This document shows positions 6,786 through 12,333 of a DNA stretch of 12,333 bases, piece after piece. The notes below the pieces were generated by a model. It saw nothing but the letters and a program-made list of their open reading frames with translations. It did not search any database and was not told where the DNA came from. Source of the stretch: an uncultured Lachnospiraceae bacterium (GTDB lineage: Bacteria; Bacillota; Clostridia; Lachnospirales; Lachnospiraceae); contig CACZSB010000032.1 in the NCBI GenBank assembly GCA_902783765.1, positions 1 through 12,333 of the forward strand. The letters are read 5' to 3'. How positions within the stretch are numbered: the stretch's first letter is position 1; every line of letters begins with the position of its first letter. A program made the translations under genes and the position numbers.

Positions 6786-6990
6786 TGTGGAAAGAAAAAG
6801 GGGAGTTTTTCACAAGATAGAAAAGATTTACACATAAAAAAACGGAGTAATCCACACGAGGTCAAATTATCCCAGAAAAAAAGCCCTTGCGGCAGCAGAA
6901 AAAATCATATTTTTCCACTGTATCCACAGGCACCAGGGTCATAGAATTGTGGGTTTTTAGGGGCCCGAATCCATCCACTTTTTATCCCCC
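6786..6990. promoter_or_regulatory. oriC: DnaA-box cluster upstream of dnaA
   Basis: The intergenic region 6674-7124 holds no gene. It contains DnaA-box-like 9-mers; the best are TAATCCACA (6848-6856, 8/9) and GTATCCACA (6920-6928, 8/9), both plus strand. Weaker 7/9 matches are CTTTCCACA on the minus strand (6786-6794), TTTTCCACT (6911-6919) and TTATCCCCC (6982-6990). None is a perfect consensus. AT-rich stretches around 6810-6850 and 6890-6915 lie between the boxes. Position next to dnaA, the divergence of all genes from this point and the second cluster after dnaA support a bipartite oriC of the B. subtilis kind. Confidence 0.75.
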
Positions 6991-7031
6991 GGGACTCCAC
7001 AATAACGAAATATTGACATTCCCCGGGGGAT
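6984..7031. repeat. GC-rich inverted repeat in the origin gap
   Basis: ATCCCCCGGG (6984-6993) and CCCGGGGGAT (7022-7031) are exact inverted repeats of 10 bp, separated by 28 bp of AT-rich DNA that includes a CCACA and a TTGACA. It lies between the DnaA boxes and the rpmH promoter. No poly-T follows on either strand, so it is not an intrinsic terminator. It could be a protein-binding site or insulate the origin from rightward transcription; the role is unknown. Confidence 0.55.
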
Positions 7032-7056
7032 TGAAGCGGGGAAAAGCAGAAAAAGC

Positions 7057-7085
7057 TTGACGGCAGAAGGGGATTTTACTATAAT
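7057..7085 (+). promoter_or_regulatory. Near-consensus sigma-A promoter of rpmH
   Basis: -35 TTGACG (7057-7062) and a perfect -10 TATAAT (7080-7085) with a 17-nt spacer, the best promoter in the window. Transcription should begin near 7092, leaving a leader of about 33 nt that carries the ribosome binding site GGAGG (7111-7115). This drives rpmH and, after the leaky terminator behind it, rnpA-yidD-yidC-jag. Confidence 0.85.
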
Positions 7086-7124
7086 ACACCGTGCATTTTT
7101 ACAAAGAAAAGGAGGAAAGGCCCC

Positions 7125-7259
7125 ATGAAAATGACCTTTCAGCCCAAGCGTGTGTCCGATAAGCGGGTACATGGTTTCAGGGCCAGAATGAAGACGGCCG
7201 GCGGCAGAAAAGTATTATCCGCCCGCAGAGCAAAAGGCAGAAAAGCAATTTCGTTTTAG
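7125..7259 (+). CDS. rpmH: 50S ribosomal protein L34
   Basis: A 44-residue, very basic protein of the large ribosomal subunit. The family signature is clear: MKMTFQPKRV at the start, KRVHGFRARM in the middle (residues 13-22) and GRKVLSARRAKGRKAISF at the end. Length is exactly typical. GGAGGAAAGG lies at 7111-7120 upstream of the ATG, after a near-consensus promoter. It is the first gene right of the origin, where rpmH-rnpA is nearly universal in bacteria. Its TAG stop overlaps the first base of a terminator stem. Confidence 0.97.
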   Translation: MKMTFQPKRVSDKRVHGFRARMKTAGGRKVLSARRAKGRKAISF

Positions 7260-7284
7260 GCCGCCCCGTGTGGCCCTTTTTTTT
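7259..7284 (+). terminator. Intrinsic terminator/attenuator between rpmH and rnpA
   Basis: GGCCGC (7259-7264) pairs with GTGGCC (7270-7275) around the loop CCCGT, with one G-U pair, followed by C and eight T (7277-7284). It begins at the last base of the rpmH stop codon, so a ribosome finishing rpmH would cover the left arm. There is no obvious new promoter before rnpA, so it should act as a partial terminator that keeps L34 mRNA in excess over RnpA mRNA. Confidence 0.75.
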
Positions 7285-7293
7285 GAAGCCGCC

Positions 7294-7641
7294 ATGAAAT
7301 CACCTATGGAGATGCTTGAAAAAAAGACGGAGTTTGCCCGGGTCTACGAAAAGGGTAGATCCTACGGCAGCAAACTCCTGGTCCTGTATGTTTATGAACC
7401 GGAGGAGGACCGGGAGGCTGGCCGCCTGGGAATAGCGGTCAGCAAAAAAGTAGGGGGCAGTGTGGTTCGTCACCGTATTCGCCGCCTGATTAAGGAGAGC
7501 TTCCGCCTGCATCAATCGGAATGGGCTAAGAGAGATTATATTGTTATAGCCCGAAAGGAAGCCGCCGGGAAATCCTATGGGGAAATAGAGGAAAGTCTCT
7601 TCTATCTCGGCAAAAAATCGAACTCGTTGGCAAAGGGGTGA
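7294..7641 (+). CDS. rnpA: Ribonuclease P protein component
   Basis: RnpA binds the catalytic RNA of RNase P and helps it cut the 5' leader from pre-tRNA. The protein (115 residues from the ATG at 7294) has the family fold marks: EFARVYEKGRSYGSKLLVLY near the start (two overlapping pieces of the first strand region), then LGIAVSKKVGGSVVRHRIRR and LIKESFR. The usual RNR motif reads R-H-R here, a substitution I recall in several Clostridia. The start is uncertain: a GTG at 7270 lies inside the terminator hairpin and is unlikely; ATGs at 7294, 7306 and 7312 are possible, none with a strong Shine-Dalgarno (GAAG before 7294). Weak initiation fits low demand relative to L34. It is followed 6 nt later by yidD. 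Confidence 0.93.
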   Translation: MKSPMEMLEKKTEFARVYEKGRSYGSKLLVLYVYEPEEDREAGRLGIAVSKKVGGSVVRHRIRRLIKESFRLHQSEWAKRDYIVIARKEAAGKSYGEIEESLFYLGKKSNSLAKG

Positions 7642-7647
7642 GGGGCC

Positions 7648-7881
7648 ATGAAATATTTATTACAGTCCCTGGTTCGTTTTTACCAGAAGTGCCTCTCTCC
7701 CTTAAAGCCCTCCGGCACCTGCAAATTTATACCCTGCTGCTCCGATTATGCCCTGGAGGCCCTGGAACGGCACGGCGCCCTTAAGGGAAGTTTGCTGGCG
7801 ATTTGGAGAATCTTGCGTTGTAATCCCTTTTCGGAGGGGGGCTACGATCCCGTGCCCCAGTCCTTTTTGAAAAGAGAGTAG
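7648..7881 (+). CDS. yidD: Membrane protein insertion efficiency factor YidD
   Basis: A 77-residue member of the YidD family, a small membrane-associated protein thought to assist YidC in inserting proteins. Diagnostic elements are the amphipathic N-terminus LVRFYQKCLSPLKPSG (8-23), the Cys-containing CKFIPCCSDYA (25-35), GALKGSLLAIWRILRC (43-58) and NPFSEGGYDPVP (59-70). The three family cysteines are at 25, 31 and 58; two extra ones occur at 15 and 30, the latter where Thr is usual. It sits 6 nt after rnpA with GGGG upstream of the ATG, and 15 nt before yidC, the standard context. Confidence 0.95.
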   Translation: MKYLLQSLVRFYQKCLSPLKPSGTCKFIPCCSDYALEALERHGALKGSLLAIWRILRCNPFSEGGYDPVPQSFLKRE

Positions 7882-7896
7882 CAATCGGAGGAAAGA

Positions 7897-8979
7897 ATGC
7901 ATTATTTACTGCTGGCTGCAGAAACGGTGACGGATAAACCCCTTCCTGTGGAAAACTGGTTTTTCATTAAGCCGTTTATCTGGTTATTCAGTCAATTTAT
8001 GAACGGTATCATGGCCGTTCTGGACAAGGGAGGCATCTACAGTATTCCTCTCTGTATCGTATTATTCACCATTATCACAAAAATGCTGGTGCTGCCCATG
8101 ACCATCAAGCAGCAGAAGTCCACCCGCCTTCAGGCTGTGATGAGCCCGGAGCTCCAGGCCATTCAGAAAAAGTATCAGGGAAAAACGGATATGGCCTCCC
8201 GTCAGAAAATGATGGAGGAGCAGCAGGCCATTCAGGAAAAGTACGGCACCTCCACCTTTGCGAGCTGTTTACCCACCCTGATTCAGATGCCCATACTCTT
8301 CTCTCTTTATCCGGTTATTTACCGGATGGAGACCTATGTGAGCTATCTGGGGGTTCTGAAGGAGAAAATCAGCCCTGAGCAGTTTACTCAGATGTGGCAG
8401 CTCTTTGATTTAAATTTAAAGAACGCCCCTAAGTCCGCAGAGGGCTTTCCCCTGGCCTGGCCGGTGCTGATCCCCCTGGTGGTGGCCGGCGCTCAGTATT
8501 TACAGACCAAACTGCTGATGTCCAAGCAGGCTCAGCCGAATATGGACAATCCCATGATGAGCTCCATGAAGATTATGAATTATACCATGCCCCTGATGAT
8601 TGGCGCTTTTGCCATTAATCTGCCTGCCTTTTTGGGCATTTACTGGGCAGTGCAGGCTCTGGTGGCCATGGTACAGCAGATCGTTATCAATAAGTTCCTG
8701 GATAAGAAGAGCGTAGAGGAACTGATTAAGGAGAGCCGGGATAAGGCCAATAAGAAGCGGGCCAAGAAGGGTCTGCCCCCCATTTCGGAAAAGGCCAACA
8801 TTTCCACCCGGAACCTGGGAAAGGTAAAGGAAGAAACAGAGGATAAGGCTGCCAAGGAAGAAAAAGTGAAGGCCGCCACCGAGTATTATGCCAGCCGTTC
8901 CGCCGCACCGGGTTCCCTGGCTGCCAAAGCCAATATGGTGCGGGATTATAACGAAAGAAATAAAGAAGGAAAGAAATGA
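7897..8979 (+). CDS. yidC: Membrane protein insertase YidC (Oxa1/SpoIIIJ type)
   Basis: YidC inserts and folds membrane proteins, alone or with SecYEG. This 360-residue protein has the five-helix Gram-positive form: hydrophobic stretches near 24-42, 48-68, 121-142, 186-203 and 226-255, with a charged cytoplasmic hairpin (80-118) between the second and third. The basic residue of the hydrophilic groove is K62 (TIITKMLVLP) rather than the Arg of SpoIIIJ. There is no lipobox cysteine near the N-terminus, unlike Bacillus YidC, and no large E. coli-type periplasmic domain. The tail from about 265 is long and strongly basic then charged (lysine/glutamate-rich), suited to ribosome contact. GGAGGAAAGA precedes the ATG. 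Its stop overlaps the jag start as ATGA. Confidence 0.96.
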   Translation: MHYLLLAAETVTDKPLPVENWFFIKPFIWLFSQFMNGIMAVLDKGGIYSIPLCIVLFTIITKMLVLPMTIKQQKSTRLQAVMSPELQAIQKKYQGKTDMASRQKMMEEQQAIQEKYGTSTFASCLPTLIQMPILFSLYPVIYRMETYVSYLGVLKEKISPEQFTQMWQLFDLNLKNAPKSAEGFPLAWPVLIPLVVAGAQYLQTKLLMSKQAQPNMDNPMMSSMKIMNYTMPLMIGAFAINLPAFLGIYWAVQALVAMVQQIVINKFLDKKSVEELIKESRDKANKKRAKKGLPPISEKANISTRNLGKVKEETEDKAAKEEKVKAATEYYASRSAAPGSLAAKANMVRDYNERNKEGKK

Positions 8980-9650
8980 AGCACGAAGTTTTTAGCGGAA
9001 AAACCGTAGATGATGCCATTAATAAAGCCATGGTGGAGCTGATGGTTTCCAGCGATCAGCTGGCCTATGAAGTGATCGATAAGGGCTCTGCCGGTATTTT
9101 GGGCCTGGGCAGCAAACCCGCAGTTATTGAAGCCTGGCCCCGGGTCCAGACCCCCCAGGGAGTGGCCCAGGAGTTTTTGAGCAATGTATTCGAGACCATG
9201 GGCATGCAGGTCATGATCATTTCGGAGTACAATGAAGAGGAACGGGCCCTGTCTCTGGATCTTCAGGGGGAGGACATGGGGATCCTTATCGGCAAGCGGG
9301 GCCAGACCTTAGATTCTTTGCAGTATCTTACATCCCTGGTGGTGAATAAAAACAGCGAAGCCTATATCCGGGTGAAGCTGGATATCGAAAATTACCGGGA
9401 AAGACGGGAGGATTCTCTGGAAAATCTGGCCAGAAGCTGTGCCAGCCGGGCCAAAAAGACCAAACGGCCGGTGGTGCTGGAGCCCATGAATCCATACGAG
9501 CGCCGGATCATCCATTCCTTCCTGCAAAATGACCGAAATGTGGTCACCTCCAGTGAGGGCGAGGAACCCTACCGCCATGTGGTGGTCTCCTTAAAACGGG
9601 GCGGAAAGGACAAAAAAGAGGAGCCGGCCCGGGAGGACGAGGAAAGCTGA
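8976..9650 (+). CDS. khpB: RNA-binding protein Jag/KhpB (Jag-N, KH and R3H domains)
   Basis: A 224-residue protein with the three Jag parts: the Jag-N domain (1-52, GKTVDDAINKAM and GSAGILGLGSKPA), a KH RNA-binding domain (about 75-150) with the GKRG loop at 106-109, and an R3H domain (150-207) with the R176-xxx-H180 motif in NPYERRIIH. The C-terminus is a charged, probably disordered tail. KhpB with KhpA binds RNA and affects cell elongation and division in pneumococcus; the older name Jag refers to its place beside spoIIIJ. It overlaps yidC by 4 nt, so the two are translationally coupled. A strong terminator follows its stop by 8 nt. Confidence 0.95.
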   Translation: MKHEVFSGKTVDDAINKAMVELMVSSDQLAYEVIDKGSAGILGLGSKPAVIEAWPRVQTPQGVAQEFLSNVFETMGMQVMIISEYNEEERALSLDLQGEDMGILIGKRGQTLDSLQYLTSLVVNKNSEAYIRVKLDIENYRERREDSLENLARSCASRAKKTKRPVVLEPMNPYERRIIHSFLQNDRNVVTSSEGEEPYRHVVVSLKRGGKDKKEEPAREDEES

Positions 9651-9657
9651 AGACTTT

Positions 9658-9685
9658 AAGGGGCGCCGGGCGCCCCTTCTTTTTT
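9658..9685 (+). terminator. Intrinsic terminator between khpB and mnmE
   Basis: A perfect 9-bp stem AAGGGGCGC (9658-9666) / GCGCCCCTT (9670-9678) with the 3-nt loop CGG, then CTTTTTT. The T run ends one base before the GGAG ribosome binding site of mnmE. No promoter is evident between it and mnmE, so mnmE depends on read-through or on a promoter inside khpB. Confidence 0.85.
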
Positions 9686-9695
9686 GGAGAGCATC

Positions 9696-11063
9696 ATGGA
9701 TCATGATATTATCGCCGCCATATCCACCGGTCTTACCTCGGGGGGAATCGGCATCGTGCGGGTCAGCGGCCCCGGTGCCGTGGAGCTTTGTGCCCCTCTG
9801 GCAGAGCTTAAAGGAAGAAGCCTTAAAGAGGCGGAGCCCAACCATTTATACTACGGGAAGATCCGCCGGGATGAGCAGCTTTTGGATGAAGGGCTGATTA
9901 CGGTTTTAAAGGGGCCGAAAAGCTATACCGCCGAGGATACGGTGGAATTCCAGTGCCACGGGGGCCCCTTTGTGCTAAAAAGCGTTTTGGAGGCGGTTTT
10001 GGCCCGGGGTGCCCGGCTGGCGGAGCCCGGAGAGTTTACCAAGCGGGCTTTTTTAAACGGCCGCCTGGATTTAAGCGAGGCAGAGGCGGTGATAGATTTG
10101 ATCCGGGCGGAAAATGAGCTGGCCCGGCATACGGCCCTTGCCCAGCTATCCGGGGATTTTTCCCGGCGGATTGGGGGCATTCGGGCAGAAATACTGGAAA
10201 AAACCGCCTATTTGGAGGCGGCCCTGGATGATCCGGAGCATTATTCCCTGGAGGGCTTCGGAGAAGCCTTGGCCCCCAGGCTTAAGGCGCTGAAGGGGGA
10301 TATTGATTCTCTTTTGAAGGATTCCGATAAGGGCCGGGTATTGACGGAGGGTATCCGCACGGCCATCCTGGGCCGGCCCAATGTGGGAAAATCCTCTCTG
10401 CTCAATGCTTTTTTGGGTTTTGAGCGGGCCATTGTAACGGGGATCCCCGGCACCACCCGGGATACCATAGAGGAAAGCTGCCGGGTGGGGGAACTGGTAC
10501 TTCGATTACTGGACACCGCCGGCATTCGGGAAAGCGGCGATGCGGTGGAGGCCCTGGGGATTGAACGGGCCCGCCGGAGCGCGGAGGAGGCGGATTTGAT
10601 TTTGCTGATGCTGGACGGATCAGCAGCCCCCGGGCCGGAGGATGAGGCCCTGCGGGCCCTGTGCCGCCATAAACCCGCTCTTCTGCTGCTAAATAAGGCG
10701 GATTTAGGCCTGGCGGCGGATCCGGCCACCCTGGGAAAGGCCTGGGATCTGCCTTGTTTTGCCATCAGCGCCAAGACCGGGGCGGGTCTGGAAGCGGTAA
10801 CGGCCCATATTCGAGAACGCTTTTGCCTGGAGGAAATCCGCCAGCAGCCTCTGCTTGTCACCAATCTGCGGCATAAAGCACTGCTGGAACAGGCGGTCCA
10901 GTCCCTTTCCCTGGCTTTGGAAAGCCTTGAATTGGGGGCACCGGAGGATCTTTTGACCATTGATTTGATGGATGCCTACCGGAGCCTGGGGCTGATTTTA
11001 GGGGAAGAAGCGGATGAAGATCTGATCAACGAGATTTTCAGCAAGTTTTGCATGGGGAAATAA
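9696..11063 (+). CDS. mnmE: tRNA uridine-5-carboxymethylaminomethyl(34) synthesis GTPase MnmE
   Basis: MnmE and MnmG together build the carboxymethylaminomethyl group on U34 of tRNAs that read split codon boxes. The 455-residue protein has the N-terminal folate-binding domain (about 1-118), a helical domain and an inserted Ras-like G domain: G1 GRPNVGKSS (226-234, with N229 at the potassium-coordinating position), G2 GTTRDT (252-257), G3 DTAG (273-276), G4 NKAD (333-336) and SAK (358-360). It ends in the catalytic C-terminal motif CMGK with C452, a variant of the common CIGK. I chose the ATG at 9696 with GGAG 6 nt upstream; the in-frame TTG at 9684 overlaps the terminator T run. mnmG begins 1 nt after its stop. 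Confidence 0.97.
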   Translation: MDHDIIAAISTGLTSGGIGIVRVSGPGAVELCAPLAELKGRSLKEAEPNHLYYGKIRRDEQLLDEGLITVLKGPKSYTAEDTVEFQCHGGPFVLKSVLEAVLARGARLAEPGEFTKRAFLNGRLDLSEAEAVIDLIRAENELARHTALAQLSGDFSRRIGGIRAEILEKTAYLEAALDDPEHYSLEGFGEALAPRLKALKGDIDSLLKDSDKGRVLTEGIRTAILGRPNVGKSSLLNAFLGFERAIVTGIPGTTRDTIEESCRVGELVLRLLDTAGIRESGDAVEALGIERARRSAEEADLILLMLDGSAAPGPEDEALRALCRHKPALLLLNKADLGLAADPATLGKAWDLPCFAISAKTGAGLEAVTAHIRERFCLEEIRQQPLLVTNLRHKALLEQAVQSLSLALESLELGAPEDLLTIDLMDAYRSLGLILGEEADEDLINEIFSKFCMGK

Positions 11064-11064
11064 A

Positions 11065-12333
11065 ATGGCATCCGATAGCTTATTTATGGAAGAAAACTGG
11101 GATGTGGCGGTGATCGGAGCCGGTCATGCGGGCTGCGAGGCGGCCCTGGCGGCGGCCCGGCTGGGCTGTCGGGTGATTTTGTTTACCTTAAGCCCGGAAA
11201 GCATTGCCATGATGCCCTGTAACCCCAATATCGGCGGCACCTCCAAGGGACATCTGGTGCGGGAAATCGACGCCCTGGGAGGGGAAATGGGCCGGAATAT
11301 CGATAAAAGCTTTATTCAGAGCCGCATGCTGAACGAATCCAAGGGTCCCGCGGTCCATTCCCTGCGGGCCCAGGCGGATAAGCGGGATTATTCCCAGAAA
11401 ATGCGGGAGGTTTTGGAAAACACCCCGGGATTGTCCATTCGTCAGGCGGAAATCACCCAGATTTTGGTGGAAGATGGCCGGGTCACGGGGGTGGAAAGCC
11501 GCTCCCGCCGGCGCTATGGGGCCAAGGCGGTGGTGCTTTGCACGGGAACCTATTTAAAGTCTCGCTGCGTCTACGGGGAGGTCAGCGAGGAAACGGGGCC
11601 CGCGGGCTTAAAGCGGGCGGAGCAGCTTTCGGATTCCCTTCGGGAACTGGGCCTTAAGCTTTTGCGTTTTAAGACAGGCACCCCGGCCCGGATCGATGGC
11701 CGTACCGTGGATTTCTCAAAAATGGAGGAACAGCCCGGGGATGAAAGAATCCGGCCCTTCTCTTTTGAAAACAATGAAAGTGATATAAATAGACAACAAA
11801 TATCCTGTTGGCTGACTTATACAAACGAAGAAACCCATAAAATCATAAGAGACAATATTGACCGAAGCCCCCTATACAGCGGGGATATTCAAGGAACCGG
11901 GCCCCGCTACTGCCCTTCCATTGAAGACAAGGTGATGAAGTTCCCGGACAAGGATCGGCACCAGCTGTTTCTGGAGCCTGAGGGGCTATACACCCATGAA
12001 ATGTATATCTCCGGTTTATCCAGCTCCCTGCCCGAGGATGTGCAGGAAGCGGTGATTCATACCATTCCCGGTCTGGAGAAAGCCCGGATTGTTCGGAATG
12101 CCTATGCCATTATGTATGATTGTCTGGACCCGGTCCAGCTGAAAAGCAGCCTGGAGTCCAAGACGATTGGGGGCTTGTTCAGCGCCGGACAGAGTAATGG
12201 CAGCTCCGGCTACGAGGAGGCCGCCGCCCAAGGGCTTCTGGCTGGAATCAACGCCGCGGCCCTGGTCCAGGGGCGGGAGGCTTTGATTTTGGACCGTTCC
12301 CAGGCCTATATGGGGGTTTTAATCGATGATTTA
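11065..12333 (+). CDS. mnmG: tRNA uridine-5-carboxymethylaminomethyl(34) synthesis enzyme MnmG, 5' part
   Basis: The FAD- and NADH-using partner of MnmE. The frame is open from the ATG at 11065 to the right edge, 423 codons of a family usually near 630 residues. The Rossmann motif is GAGHAGCEAA (18-27); MPCNPNIGGTSKGHL follows, then the family signatures GPRYCPSIEDK and AGQSNGSSGYEEAAAQG, the latter with S-N-G-S where I-N-G-T is usual. GGGGA lies 7 nt before the ATG. An internal ATG at 11086 is a possible but less likely start. About 11761-11896 (residues 233-277) uses ATA, AGA, CTA and CAA codons that are rare in the rest of the gene and its neighbours, though the protein there is well conserved. 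Confidence 0.97.
   Translation, partial: MASDSLFMEENWDVAVIGAGHAGCEAALAAARLGCRVILFTLSPESIAMMPCNPNIGGTSKGHLVREIDALGGEMGRNIDKSFIQSRMLNESKGPAVHSLRAQADKRDYSQKMREVLENTPGLSIRQAEITQILVEDGRVTGVESRSRRRYGAKAVVLCTGTYLKSRCVYGEVSEETGPAGLKRAEQLSDSLRELGLKLLRFKTGTPARIDGRTVDFSKMEEQPGDERIRPFSFENNESDINRQQISCWLTYTNEETHKIIRDNIDRSPLYSGDIQGTGPRYCPSIEDKVMKFPDKDRHQLFLEPEGLYTHEMYISGLSSSLPEDVQEAVIHTIPGLEKARIVRNAYAIMYDCLDPVQLKSSLESKTIGGLFSAGQSNGSSGYEEAAAQGLLAGINAAALVQGREALILDRSQAYMGVLIDDL

Noticed and set aside
7013..7018. TTGACA as a second rightward -35
   Set aside because: No -10-like hexamer at 16-18 nt; the sequence there is GC-rich.
7270..7293. GTG start for rnpA at 7270
   Set aside because: It lies in the right arm of the terminator and would translate the poly-T tract; later ATGs fit the family better.
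10241..10960. 239-codon minus-strand open frame inside mnmE
   Set aside because: Serine/arginine-rich translation typical of an antisense shadow; mnmE on the other strand is complete and conserved.

Overview
This window is the chromosomal replication-origin region of a low-to-moderate-GC Gram-positive bacterium (Bacillota, class Clostridia). I favour the Lachnospiraceae/Lachnospirales. The evidence is the gene order (gyrA-gyrB-recF-S4 protein-dnaN-dnaA / oriC / rpmH-rnpA-yidD-yidC-jag-mnmE-mnmG), the style of the GyrA N-terminus (LNNGPDKPHRK followed by a Gly at the classical position 87), a YidC with no lipoprotein signal, and GC-leaning codons (CGG, GGC, CTG, ATC). The family is an inference; the phylum and the locus identity are not in doubt.

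Left arm, minus strand, reading from the origin leftwards: dnaA (initiator), dnaN (sliding clamp), a 67-residue S4-domain protein (YaaA/RlbA type), recF, gyrB and the first 174 codons of gyrA. From the S4 gene to gyrA the genes overlap or lie within 9 nt of each other. Two gaps break the series. The dnaA-dnaN gap (213 bp) holds DnaA-box-like sequences and a run of TAG trinucleotides that looks like the DnaA-trio unwinding element. The dnaN-S4 gap (239 bp) holds a strongly palindromic composite element with 16-bp and 15-bp nested inverted repeats.

Centre, 6674-7124: the divergent dnaA/rpmH intergenic region. It carries a dnaA promoter candidate facing left, a cluster of degenerate DnaA boxes, a 10-bp GC-rich inverted repeat, and a near-consensus promoter facing right for rpmH. 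With the boxes after dnaA, this gives the bipartite oriC layout known from Bacillus subtilis.

Right arm, plus strand: rpmH (L34), rnpA (RNase P protein), yidD and yidC (membrane insertion), jag/khpB (KH-R3H RNA-binding protein), mnmE and the 5' two thirds of mnmG (U34 tRNA modification). Two good intrinsic terminators punctuate it: one right at the rpmH stop codon, before rnpA, and one between jag and mnmE ending just before the mnmE ribosome binding site. Both would set expression steps inside the conserved series.

All genes point away from the origin, so all are co-directional with replication. I see no mobile-element gene, CRISPR array, rRNA or tRNA. I did not find a new protein system. 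The most unusual points are the palindromic element between dnaN and the S4 gene, the trio-like origin element, Gly at both classical quinolone-contact positions of GyrA, and a patch of foreign-looking codon use inside mnmG.
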